The position numbers and the translations under genes are program-made. Of a stretch of 64,000 nt of DNA, positions 45,201 through 52,525 are shown piece after piece. The notes under the pieces are model-generated. The model saw only the letters and a program-made list of their open reading frames with translations, was not told the DNA's origin and did not search any database. Source of the DNA: Bacteroidales bacterium (GTDB taxonomy: Bacteria > Bacteroidota > Bacteroidia > Bacteroidales > P3); the NCBI GenBank assembly GCA_017509045.1, contig JAFWQP010000035.1, positions 1 to 64,000 on the forward strand, read 5' to 3'. Each line of letters opens with the position of its first letter. Position 1 is the first letter of the stretch.

Positions 45201-46334
45201 GGCGGAGCCTACTCGCTCACCATGCCTGCTGCCGACGTCACCGTGACACCTGGTGTGGTGTTGAATATTGCTGCCGACAGGTGGTATGCCCTTGCTTCAC
45301 CCATGCATGACGAGGGGCAGACCTACCAATCTATACCCCATGTAATCGGTATGACTAGCGGCAGCTACGACCTTTTTTACTTTGATGAATCTACTGGCAC
45401 TTGGATTAACCAAAAGACGAGCGGCACAGGCTTCGATATCCTGCAGCGCGGTCGCGGGTACATTTATCGTCGAGCCTCCGCATCCCTGCTCAGTTTCATC
45501 GGTCCCGCCAACGCAGGTTCCTACAGTGTCGACCTTACTGCCAGCTGTGCCGACGAAGCGTTACAAGGTTTCAACCTCATAGGTAACCCCTATCCCCATA
45601 GCATCACACTCAACAGACCATACTATACTCTACAGCCCAACGGCACATGGCTTGCACACAACAGCGGTACCCTCGCCGTTGGGCAAGCCGCCATAGTTCA
45701 TACTGGCACTGCCAGCACACTCGCCTTCGCCGATGCGCTGTCCACCCCTGCTGCCAAAAGCGATAAAGTTAAGGCTATAGCCTTCACCCTCGCGGGCGGC
45801 AACTACGAGGACATGGCGTTTGCTCTCCTCGCCGACGGTGAACAGCTGCCTAAGATGGCGCACCTCAATGCCTCGTCGCCTAGACTGAGCATTGGCGACT
45901 ATGCCGTAAAAACATTGAACGTGGGCACCCAGTCGTTCTCGCTCAGTGCTTATGGCATTGGCGAATACTCCCTGTTGGTCAGTCCGACAGGCTCTATGAA
46001 ATATCTACATCTCATCGACAACCTAACTGGCAACGACATCGACCTGCTGCGCGAAAACTCCTACTCCTTCCGTCTCACGGGCAGCGATGCCGACCGCTTC
46101 ACCGTCAGGCTGATGCCCGAAGGCTCTGACTCACCCTTCGCCTACGTGAGTGCAGGCAGTGTCGTTGTCCAAGGCAGCGGCACACTCCAAGTCTTCGATG
46201 TCATGGGCAGGCTCCTCTTCATCCAAGAAATTGGGAGTGGAAAACAACCTTCGACCTTCGACACCCAAATATTTCCCGGAGTAGGTGTATACATACTCCG
46301 CCTTGATGGAAAGACTCAGAAAATAGTATTGTGA
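42237..46334 (+). CDS. T9SS-type secreted subtilisin-family protease
   Basis: A 1365-aa secreted S8 protease. The signal peptide (about 1-21, ending QGAMAQ) precedes a propeptide-like region (25-160). The catalytic triad is intact: D187 (LLGIIDNG), H237 (GDHGTH) and S649 (GTSMATP). The 410 residues between His and Ser contain a large inserted beta domain. Residues about 720-920 carry GLUG-like repeats (GVFGMLGTYGIVTNL). The C-terminus (SGTLQVFDVMGRLLFIQE, ending KTQKIVL) fits a T9SS sorting domain, though the usual YPNP opening is missing. It is followed by a fimbrillin-like lipoprotein and a 59-aa protein, and may process surface proteins. Confidence 0.9.
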   Translation: MFKKYLLFYLLLAFVVQGAMAQVQGDVNAKLSITTQMFLDEMAGRLSYEGLGKDHYINEKKLEWSGLPPQRLFAAPDTIDGKAYISAFIRLVDAANIDEIKALGVKVMSVSKESGRLTALIPVDRVMDVAELDNVQRVNVAELMTPSTDVARQITHAGDVLIHSVAADRQGLAQGYDGSGVLLGIIDNGIDFQHIAFKDSEGNSRIVRAYVYDGSTARYYTEVSPTAPTTDDNSGDHGTHTATTAGGSSVVVNGSTVTVANNHADATYGGIAPGASLYLAGVKGLNSVYLSNAVEAIVGYADSMHMPVVVSNSWGSQLGLHNGSGDVADDYVSRFNDDHPNRIALFATGNFANKSKDGEGGGYHVYGMASAASPLGTIVRSNTYSNTDGGYFYQGVIANVCARTIGVSRLAVRIYVLNSTTGVLETELPLPLIPVYDDYNNYICDTVDGLSDYYDGMLAVYYNYVDINRAQVVLYSPSGLTTQNVSVNNNYGRSGYTLSIEVYPYNSTANVAVDIWGGNRGYLTNHLTTTNHVWTAGTDDMCVSDEATIDNVISVGSYVSKNHYTDYLGGGWTANALTMGDIAPSSSYSTSGASPTGEQYPWITAPGAYLAAGVNHYHTGDNSYYSDSRRNLLVVNSTDNPYAMMQGTSMATPVAAGIVALWLQQARAHNIDLTVSDVKNIMRSTAIHDTYTTTGANASHFGNGKINALGFVVPSWQGSGTADDPYLITTTVEMDRLASNVNIGIDYSGKYFRLANDIAYDGTTPNNYTPVGCNYAEGMYPHAFNGIFDGYGNTIGGIAAGSIATDGGSSYQGVFGMLGTYGIVTNLTVANSTFAGNSNVGAIVGSNEGSVSGCFVKEVVVQTSIGGSGVGAVIGSSTGTLSDNYYYNCSLQYTSGTITSGIGYGGDANTSGPCDMVASDGAVEAYKLTLADGITPTTGVGHSHGSEHYCRASAVVTLGYQPTEGYDISLIATQDGTDPIETVAVSVSGGAYSLTMPAADVTVTPGVVLNIAADRWYALASPMHDEGQTYQSIPHVIGMTSGSYDLFYFDESTGTWINQKTSGTGFDILQRGRGYIYRRASASLLSFIGPANAGSYSVDLTASCADEALQGFNLIGNPYPHSITLNRPYYTLQPNGTWLAHNSGTLAVGQAAIVHTGTASTLAFADALSTPAAKSDKVKAIAFTLAGGNYEDMAFALLADGEQLPKMAHLNASSPRLSIGDYAVKTLNVGTQSFSLSAYGIGEYSLLVSPTGSMKYLHLIDNLTGNDIDLLRENSYSFRLTGSDADRFTVRLMPEGSDSPFAYVSAGSVVVQGSGTLQVFDVMGRLLFIQEIGSGKQPSTFDTQIFPGVGVYILRLDGKTQKIVL

Positions 46335-46392
46335 AAATAGTTTAGAGTTTACTGTTTAACGTTTAGAGTTTACTGTGACGAATAGCATATAC

Positions 46393-46448
46393 CTATCAAC
46401 CTATCAACGTATAAACATATCAACTTATCAATGTATCAACTTATCAAC
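46393..46448 (+). repeat. seven tandem octamers (nTATCAAC type)
   Basis: Exactly seven 8-bp units: CTATCAAC, CTATCAAC, GTATAAAC, ATATCAAC, TTATCAAT, GTATCAAC, TTATCAAC. The array lies 12 bp before the lipoprotein ATG. The inverse motif recurs at 54570-54623. Confidence 0.85.
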
Positions 46449-46460
46449 AAATCTATAATA

Positions 46461-47327
46461 ATGAAAACAACCAAGATTATCTCCATAGCCTTATTGCTGA
46501 CCACGCTGGCTGTAGGTTGCGAACGGGAGAGCCGCTACGTCCGCATCTTTGCCGAGTCGATGGGTGGCAGCAAAGTGTTTGTCAACCCTGCCGACGTCAA
46601 TGGTGCCACTTGGAATACGGGCGAGGCGGTCAACCTCAACGGTGTTCCTTACACCATTGCCTCGGGTGCCAACGGTTTCTACCTCGATGGTGTCGCACCG
46701 CTCACCGAAACCATGTATGCCGTCTACCCCGCCACCACCACGGGTGGCAACAATATTGTGGTCAATAATGCCAACGGCTCGGGTGCCACGATAACCCTCA
46801 ACAGCCTTGCCGTCAACTTCCACGACGGAGGCCACGACATTATCTTCCCCATGGCAGCTACCGCCACTGGGGGCAGCAACCAGCTGATGTTTCGACACCT
46901 CACGGGTGGGTTGATGCTCACCCTGCAAGCACAAACACCTGTTACTGTGGCAACGGTCAAGGTGACAACTTACGGCACAGCGGCCATCGCCCCCGTTACT
47001 ATAGACGGAGTCAGCTACACTGTCCGCTGGGCTGTGGAGAGTCCCTCGCTCCCATCTGGCGTGGTGGGTGGTATCGATGGCGACCGCGATGTCAAGTACG
47101 CTAGCGAGATGCTGCTCAACATGCAGTCTGGTGGCAGCCAAGGCGTATCTGTCACCGCCTCTGGCATCACCTTCTGTGTGCCCGTCACCATCAGCGACGT
47201 CCGTCGCATCACCGTTATCGGCTATGCCTCCGACGGCACAGAACTATTCTCCAAGACCAAGCCCATCACCCCCGTCGGCACCATTCACCGCAACACCCTT
47301 TACACCGTCCCAACAATGATTATTTAA
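46461..47327 (+). CDS. fimbrillin-like lipoprotein
   Basis: A 288-aa predicted lipoprotein from the ATG at 46461 (an ATG ten codons upstream at 46431 lies inside an octamer repeat array). The lipobox is LAVGC (Cys 20). The mature protein is beta-rich with WNTGEAVNLNG, a YAVYPA segment, DIIFPMAA and NQLMFRHLTGGLMLTLQ. This order (charge-poor strand, Y-PA, FPM, HL-G-L) is that of Bacteroidales fimbrillin/Mfa-like proteins, whose lipid anchor is removed by a protease during pilus assembly. Assignment is moderate because similarity is short. It lies directly after the subtilase and before a 59-aa protein. Confidence 0.65.
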   Translation: MKTTKIISIALLLTTLAVGCERESRYVRIFAESMGGSKVFVNPADVNGATWNTGEAVNLNGVPYTIASGANGFYLDGVAPLTETMYAVYPATTTGGNNIVVNNANGSGATITLNSLAVNFHDGGHDIIFPMAATATGGSNQLMFRHLTGGLMLTLQAQTPVTVATVKVTTYGTAAIAPVTIDGVSYTVRWAVESPSLPSGVVGGIDGDRDVKYASEMLLNMQSGGSQGVSVTASGITFCVPVTISDVRRITVIGYASDGTELFSKTKPITPVGTIHRNTLYTVPTMII

Positions 47328-47368
47328 GATGCCCCACTTCATAGTTCCTTTTTCAATTTGCCCGAATC

Positions 47369-47548
47369 ATGAATACCAAGAAACAATATACCATCCCCAC
47401 GGTGCGTGTGGTAGATTTCAAAGTTGAGCAAGGCTTCGACTCCTTTGTCAAACTCTCTCATAGCGTAGTCGACAACGACCTTTACAACGCCCAAAACCAA
47501 GAAAAGTGGTACGAAGGCGGCAGCCTCTTCGGTGACAATGGATGGTAG
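47369..47548 (+). CDS. small 59-aa protein
   Basis: A short ATG-initiated frame (47369) closed by TAG at 47546-47548, encoding 59 aa with no signal peptide. It opens KKQYTIPTVRVVDFKVEQGF and ends GGSLFGDNGW. Short proteins opening with a basic K/Y-x-x-P-x-V-x-V-V pattern are common in Bacteroidales beside secreted proteases and surface proteins, and their function is unknown to me. It follows the fimbrillin-like lipoprotein by 41 bp and uses the same codon style, so translation is likely. Confidence 0.65.
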   Translation: MNTKKQYTIPTVRVVDFKVEQGFDSFVKLSHSVVDNDLYNAQNQEKWYEGGSLFGDNGW

Positions 47549-47611
47549 GAGCCGATTAACATTGAGAATTGAAAAAACAAAATGATTGCTTGAATTATTG
47601 GTTGCTTGATT

Positions 47612-47680
47612 GTTACTCCGTGACGTTGCTTGGCTCGGCAAAGTGAGCAAGCTATCTCTGCTCTCGCCTTATGCAACGTT
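47612..47680 (-). repeat. AACGT-bounded dispersed repeat, copy B3
   Basis: GTTACTCCGTGACGTTG to ATGCAACGTT with TTGGCTCGGCAAAGTGAGC inside, matching 32568-32636. Confidence 0.8.
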
Positions 47681-47709
47681 TGAATATTATGAACGCGGCA
47701 GCCAATCCT

Positions 47710-47725
47710 TACGTGAGTTCGGGAT
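47710..47725 (-). repeat. ATCCCGAACTCACGTA motif copy
   Basis: Reverse-complement copy of the motif at 815-830; others are at 48519-48534 (inverted) and 48604-48618. Confidence 0.6.
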
Positions 47726-47839
47726 AATATACGAGATTTACTCCTCAATTATGGTAAAAAAGTATTCAAAAAGCATCGAGAAAATAGGGGAAACGAATAA
47801 ACCCGAAACACAATTCGTTGATTAATAGTGATACAAAAC

Positions 47840-47976
47840 GAAAGTCACAAAAGTCACATGTCACATGCATATGCTTTTGTTATCGGGGATGGGTCTATAA
47901 TAATTTATTATTATTATATTATTATTATAGGAGGTATTCAAGATCCAAAAATCATTGCATGTGACTTGTGACTTTC
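47840..47976. repeat. mirrored heptamer array (GTCACAT) with AT-rich core
   Basis: The left arm GAAAGTCACAAAAGTCACAT (47840-47859) continues with GTCACATGC. The right arm GCATGTGACTTGTGACTTTC (47957-47976) is its inverse with one unit fewer. The core 47895-47930 begins CTATAATAAT and ends ATTATTATAG, as in the array at 557-697. Confidence 0.8.
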
Positions 47977-48204
47977 TTGCAAATCGTTGATTATTATAAA
48001 CTTGTAAATAATGAATGCTTGAGATGTCACATTTGCTTGTAACATCTCTACGTGAGTTTATTTTTATTGCGTTAAATATCAGTTATTTCTCTTATTGTTG
48101 GCAAAGTCGTGTTATGAACAGGTGATGCATTTGTTTTTATGCCGAACTCATCAGGCATAAAATCGGTTTTCTGCTGCCTAGCCCTTTTACTCCTTTTTTG
48201 ACTC

Positions 48205-48464
48205 AAGAGAGCCTCTTTTGCCACCAAAGAGAGCCTTTTTTTTTAAAAAGTGGGAAAAGTGACATTTTTCGCTCGAAAAAGTTTGCCATGTCGTTATTCC
48301 GCGCTATCTTTGCATTTGGAAACGGACGAGAGATGGCCAATTCCGTCCTCGATTTCCCGGAGTGCCTTCGCTCTGCCTTCGCTCTGGGTTCGCTCTGGCT
48401 TCGCTTCCGGAGGCGAAGAAAAACACATGGCAATGCGGCAGCAGAGACACGGCACAAACAAGAG
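48205..48464 (+). repeat. 260-bp dispersed element with internal promoter, copy 2
   Basis: Inverted relative to copy 1 (77-336). The promoter-like pair is TTTG (48282-48285), 19-nt spacer, TATCTTTGC (48305-48313). It is followed by TGCCTTCGCTC/TGGGTTCGCTC tandem 11-mers and the TTCGCTTCCGGAGGCGAAG hairpin. Confidence 0.8.
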
Positions 48465-48669
48465 GTCTTTGACATATTTGCTTATTGGATTTCCTTAAGA
48501 CTCGGTGGATGAAACCTCTATGTGAGTTCGGGATAACTTTGTTAATGACTTTATCAGTAAAAGAGAAGTCAATCACAAGAAATTTCGTATCTTGCAATCG
48601 ATGTCCCGAACTCACGCAGATAATGACAAATTGGGTTTTAGACAACTATTAATTATTCATTTTCTGATG

Positions 48670-48741
48670 AACGTTCTCGATAAGCCGAGTGCAGAGGGCA
48701 AATCACGCAGTGTTTGCACTATGCCGAGGCGAGAGAACGTC
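48670..48741 (+). repeat. AACGT-bounded dispersed repeat, copy A2
   Basis: 72 bp from AACGTTCTCGATAAG to GAGAGAACGTC. Followed by CAGTTTTGAAGAAACT and then by copy A3, so the two are in tandem with a 15-bp spacer. Confidence 0.85.
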
Positions 48742-48756
48742 AGTTTTGAAGAAACT

Positions 48757-48828
48757 AACGTTTTTGATAAGCTGAGAGCAGAGGGCAAATCACACAGTGT
48801 TTGCACTATGCCGAGGCGAGAAAACGTC
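48757..48828 (+). repeat. AACGT-bounded dispersed repeat, copy A3
   Basis: 72 bp from AACGTTTTTGATAAG to GAGAAAACGTC, highly similar to A2 and A1. Confidence 0.85.
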
Positions 48829-48970
48829 TGTGGCGAAGAAACGAACACGAATGACACGAATAGCATGATTAATAATTCGTCTGATTAGTGTAATTTGTGT
48901 TCAGAATTAATAATTGGAGGTGACCTTTAATAAGTTTTCAATTTTCAACTTTCAATTCAAATTTTATCTG

Positions 48971-48979
48971 TATCTTTGC
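48971..48979 (+). promoter_or_regulatory. -7 box for the TlpA-like gene
   Basis: TATCTTTGC lies 29 bp upstream of the ATG at 49008, preceded by TTCAATTCAAATTTTATCTG; no exact -33 TTTG. Confidence 0.5.
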
Positions 48980-49007
48980 AAATTGAATCAATTGCATTTC
49001 ATTTGTT

Positions 49008-50135
49008 ATGAAAAAGATTATCTTTCTTTTAATCACAGCAATAATGGCTACGCTGTGGGTGTCGTGCAAGGACGACAAAAACGTTTTTACCATCAATGGC
49101 TCAATTGCTATGAGCGAATTTGAGGGTTGCCCCATATATCTGGGCATAACTGGCACAAAGGATACACTCGACTCGACCGTGGTCAAAAACGGCAAATTCC
49201 AGTTTAAGGGTACCCTCGAAAAACAGCTGATGGGTCACCTCTTCGCTGTGTCGCAGAAGTCGGGTCTCACCTGTGACGGCACTCTGGTGCTCGAGGGCGG
49301 CAAGATATTTATCGACATGGTCAGCGACTCGCTTTCCGGCACACCACTCAACGACCTTTTCTACGCCACCTATACCGGCAATCCCACTACGGTGGAATGG
49401 AACAACCTGTTGGAAGAACGTTTGAAAGACTACTACAGCGCCGAGACTCCCGATGAGCAGGCCGCCGCCGTGGCTGCCTACCGTAAAGCCGACAGCGGCT
49501 ATGCGGCTCACATGCTCGACATCTCACGCAAGACCTTCAAGGGCAATAGCGACAACATACTGGGTGCCTATGCTTTGATGATGATTGTAAACCATGACGG
49601 CATCACCTACGACAGCCTCGACTATCTGATGAGCCATGCTTCGCCCGCAGTGGCGGATTACGAACCCCTCCGTGTGGCACGGAAACAGCTCTTCTACCTT
49701 GCCAACACTTCCGAGGGTAAACCCTACACCGACCTGCAGGGTATCGATTTCGCCACAGGCAAGCCGTCGAAGCTGAGCCAGCTCATAGACACCAACTATG
49801 TCACGTTGGTCGACTTCTGGGCATCGTGGTGTAGCCCCTGCCGTCAGGAGATTAACGACAACCTCAACCGCCTGTATGCAGAATATCACGAAAAAGGACT
49901 GAACATCATTGGCGTGGACGTGTGGGACGAAGTGGATAACCATAAGGAGGCTGTGCAAAAACTAGGTATAGCCTACCCTCAGCTGATAGACACTGAAGGC
50001 ACTGCCACCGAGCAGTATGGCATCACTGGCATCCCCATGATACTGCTGCTAGACAAGCACGGTATCATTCTCAAGCGCGGTCTGCGTGGCGACGACATTG
50101 AAGCAGCGGTGGTCGAAGCACTGGGGATAAATTGA
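49008..50135 (+). CDS. TlpA/ResA-like thioredoxin lipoprotein with DUF4369-type domain
   Basis: A 375-aa predicted lipoprotein (lipobox WVSC, Cys 20). The N-terminal domain (25-110) is beta-rich and resembles DUF4369 (FTINGSIAMSEFEGCPIYL, VVKNGKFQFKGTLE). A helical linker (130-235) precedes a thioredoxin fold (about 245-375) with the redox-active pair C275-S-P-C278 (WASWCSPCR) and the cis-Pro region GITGIPMI. It should act as a membrane-tethered thiol-disulfide oxidoreductase in the periplasm. It is followed by an exported cysteine peptidase gene, whose active-site thiol could be a client. Confidence 0.92.
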   Translation: MKKIIFLLITAIMATLWVSCKDDKNVFTINGSIAMSEFEGCPIYLGITGTKDTLDSTVVKNGKFQFKGTLEKQLMGHLFAVSQKSGLTCDGTLVLEGGKIFIDMVSDSLSGTPLNDLFYATYTGNPTTVEWNNLLEERLKDYYSAETPDEQAAAVAAYRKADSGYAAHMLDISRKTFKGNSDNILGAYALMMIVNHDGITYDSLDYLMSHASPAVADYEPLRVARKQLFYLANTSEGKPYTDLQGIDFATGKPSKLSQLIDTNYVTLVDFWASWCSPCRQEINDNLNRLYAEYHEKGLNIIGVDVWDEVDNHKEAVQKLGIAYPQLIDTEGTATEQYGITGIPMILLLDKHGIILKRGLRGDDIEAAVVEALGIN

Positions 50136-50151
50136 AAGTTGAAAGTTGAAA

Positions 50152-50222
50152 GTTCGTTAATTCGTTAATGTGTTAATTCGTTAATCGATTTACACATTTA
50201 CACATTCACACGTTAACACATT
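50152..50222. repeat. mirrored GTTAAT array
   Basis: TTCGTTAATTCGTTAATGTG units on the left and TTTACACATTTACACATTC units on the right, in the gap between the TlpA-like and C1B peptidase genes. This copy lacks the conserved 20-mer. Confidence 0.6.
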
Positions 50223-50261
50223 CCATTTTAAGTTGCGAAATCTATTAAACCTATCAACATA

Positions 50262-51692
50262 ATGAAAGCAAAGTATTTTACAATCGCATTGGTCGCCTTG
50301 CTGATTTGTGGCGGTGCCACGGCCCAGAAGAAGTCGACAAAAAACATCGTAGCACCCACAGGCGGCATCACTACCGAGATGATGCAGCAGATGAAGAAAA
50401 GCTATACTGGCACAGCCAGCGACAAGGCTTTGCGCAACATCCTTGTCACTAACAGTCCCGCCAAGCTGGCACTGAACTATGAGAATGCCACGGCGTTCGA
50501 CTCTCATTTCTCCAACAAGGTGGAGAGTAAGGCCATTACCGACCAGAAGTCGAGCGGCCGCTGCTGGATGTTCACCGGCATGAATGTGTTGCGCAACAAA
50601 GCCATCCGCCAGTACGGGCTGCCTGCCGACTTCCAGTTCTCGCAGGCTTACCTCTTCTTCTACGACCAGCTGGAGAAGGCGAACCTCTTCCTGCAAGCCA
50701 TTATCGACACCTACAAGCTGCCTATGGACAACAAGGAGGTGGAATGGCTTTTCAAAAACCCCATTGGCGACGGCGGCCAGTTTACCGGTGTGGCCAACTT
50801 GATTGACAAGTACGGCCTAGTGCCTGCTGAGGTGATGCCCGAAACCTTCAACACCAACAATACATCAAGCATCGGCAGCCTGCTTGCACTCAAGCTGCGC
50901 GAAGACGCACTGCTGCTGCGCGAGATGGCTGCACAAAAGGGCATGACCCCTGAGCGGTTGCAAGCCAAGAAAACAGAGATGCTGGGCACCATCTACCGTA
51001 TGCTGGCACTCACCATGGGCGAGCCTCCCGCACAGTTCACCTGGCAGCAGAAGAATGCCAAGGGCGAAATTGTTGCCACCGAGAGCTACACCCCCAAGTC
51101 GTTTTACGAAAAGTATGCCAAGACCGACTTCTCCAAATACTACATGGTGATGAACGACCCCACCCGCGAGTACTACAAGGTTTACGAGATACAGTACGAC
51201 CGCCACGTCTACGACGGTCAGAATTGGCGTTACCTCAACTTGCCCATGGACGACATCGCGCCCATGTGCATCGCCTCCATCAAGGACAGCACCATGATGT
51301 ATTTCAGCTGCGACGTGGGCAAATATCTCAACCGCGACAAGGGCTTTATGGATGTGAACAACTACGACTATGCCTCGCTCTTCGGCACTACCTTCGGCAT
51401 GGACAAGAAGCAGCGCGTAAGTACCTTCGCCAGCGGCAGCAGCCACGCCATGACACTCTGTGCCGTCGACCTCGACAAGGACGGCAAGCCCCTGAAGTGG
51501 ATGGTGGAAAACAGCTGGGGCAGCAGTTATGGTTATCAAGGCTTCTTGATTATGACCAACGATTGGTTCAACGAGTACATGTTCCGTGTGGTGCTGGAAG
51601 AAAAATATATTCCCGCCAACATCCGTGCCATGATGGACCAGAAACCCATCATGCTCCCCGCATGGGATCCCATGTTCGCTCCGGAAGAGTAG
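50262..51692 (+). CDS. exported C1B cysteine peptidase (bleomycin hydrolase/aminopeptidase C family)
   Basis: A 476-aa papain-superfamily peptidase with an N-terminal signal peptide (1-21, ending GGATAQ), unlike cytoplasmic PepC. The triad is intact: C101 (SSGRCWMF), H395 (GSSHAMTL) and N417 (VENSWG), with the oxyanion-hole Gln in TDQKSSGR. Bleomycin hydrolases are aminopeptidases that form barrels; the exported form is frequent in Bacteroidota. It follows the thioredoxin lipoprotein by 126 bp and precedes a convergent TrmH gene. Confidence 0.94.
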   Translation: MKAKYFTIALVALLICGGATAQKKSTKNIVAPTGGITTEMMQQMKKSYTGTASDKALRNILVTNSPAKLALNYENATAFDSHFSNKVESKAITDQKSSGRCWMFTGMNVLRNKAIRQYGLPADFQFSQAYLFFYDQLEKANLFLQAIIDTYKLPMDNKEVEWLFKNPIGDGGQFTGVANLIDKYGLVPAEVMPETFNTNNTSSIGSLLALKLREDALLLREMAAQKGMTPERLQAKKTEMLGTIYRMLALTMGEPPAQFTWQQKNAKGEIVATESYTPKSFYEKYAKTDFSKYYMVMNDPTREYYKVYEIQYDRHVYDGQNWRYLNLPMDDIAPMCIASIKDSTMMYFSCDVGKYLNRDKGFMDVNNYDYASLFGTTFGMDKKQRVSTFASGSSHAMTLCAVDLDKDGKPLKWMVENSWGSSYGYQGFLIMTNDWFNEYMFRVVLEEKYIPANIRAMMDQKPIMLPAWDPMFAPEE

Positions 51693-51742
51693 TTTTTTGA
51701 AGTAAGAACTAAGAGGTAGCAGCCGTCTACACTTCTTAGTTC

Positions 51743-52462
51743 TTAGTTCTTACGTCTTACTTCCATCAGGTGCTCCATAACTCGCCTTCCGTCGTGGATT
51801 ACCTGCATTGCCCAGTAGAGTTTGAGGGTCGCTTGCTCTTCGTCGCTGAGCTGCCAGTGGATATTACCGGCGGCGCGCATACGTTCGGTGAGGCAGAAGA
51901 GCGATAGGGCGGCACAGACGGAGATATTGAAACTTTCTGTAAAACCGTACATCGGCACCTTCACGTAGCCGTCGGCGTGGTCGATGGCCTCTTGTGTGAG
52001 ACCGGTAAGCTCGGTGCCGAAAACGAGGGCTATCGGTTGCGAGATGTCCAGGTCGGTAATCATGGTGTCGTTCTCATGCGGCAGGGTGGCGATGACCCGA
52101 TAGCCTCGGGCGTGCAGCTCGTCGTAGGTCTGTAGAATGTTGGGGTGCTTGTAGTAGTCCACCCATTTGTCCGACCCCATCGACACATCCGAGTTGGGAG
52201 CGTAGTGGTTGCGGTTCTCCACCACGTGGACATCTTGTACTCCGAAGCAGTCGCAACTGCGAAGTACCGCACTGGCATTGTGCGATTGGAATATATCCTC
52301 TAGCACCACACAGATATGGCGTGTGCGGTTCAATACCAAACGGTCGAAGAGCTGCCGTTTGTTCTCAGAAAATAGTTCTGCGGCAGCCTCATAAAGCCGC
52401 ATCTTCTCCTCTAGAGTGTACTTGTCAAACAGATGACGATTGTTTTCGTTTATTTCTGGCAT
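51743..52462 (-). CDS. SpoU/TrmH-family RNA 2'-O-methyltransferase
   Basis: A 239-aa SPOUT methyltransferase. The three SAM-knot motifs are visible: NRTRHICVVLEDIFQSHNAS (motif 1 region), LVFGTELTGL (motif 2) and VPMYGFTESFNISVCAAL (motif 3). The size and N-terminal helix suggest TrmH, which methylates guanosine 18 of tRNA, but another rRNA or tRNA target is possible. It lies at 3' ends with the peptidase gene and is upstream of nothing co-transcribed with certainty. Confidence 0.9.
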   Translation of the reverse strand: MPEINENNRHLFDKYTLEEKMRLYEAAAELFSENKRQLFDRLVLNRTRHICVVLEDIFQSHNASAVLRSCDCFGVQDVHVVENRNHYAPNSDVSMGSDKWVDYYKHPNILQTYDELHARGYRVIATLPHENDTMITDLDISQPIALVFGTELTGLTQEAIDHADGYVKVPMYGFTESFNISVCAALSLFCLTERMRAAGNIHWQLSDEEQATLKLYWAMQVIHDGRRVMEHLMEVRRKN

Positions 52463-52525
52463 AATGGAGTTGTTATAATCGAGAACTTATCAAATTGAGA
52501 ATTGTCCAGGTGCGGCAGCCAATTT

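Larger units (their letters stand above)
47549..49007. other. 1.4-kb gene-free repeat island
   Basis: No supported gene in this 1459-bp gap. It contains one B-type and two A-type copies of the AACGT-bounded repeat, one copy of the 260-bp element, a mirrored heptamer array and three copies of the CCCGAACTCACG motif. The open frame across 48592-48888 is a translation of the two tandem A-type repeats. Confidence 0.75.

Noticed and set aside
48592..48888. 98-codon frame over the tandem A-type repeats
   Set aside because: The protein is just the repeat translated twice; the repeat occurs elsewhere in other frames and orientations.
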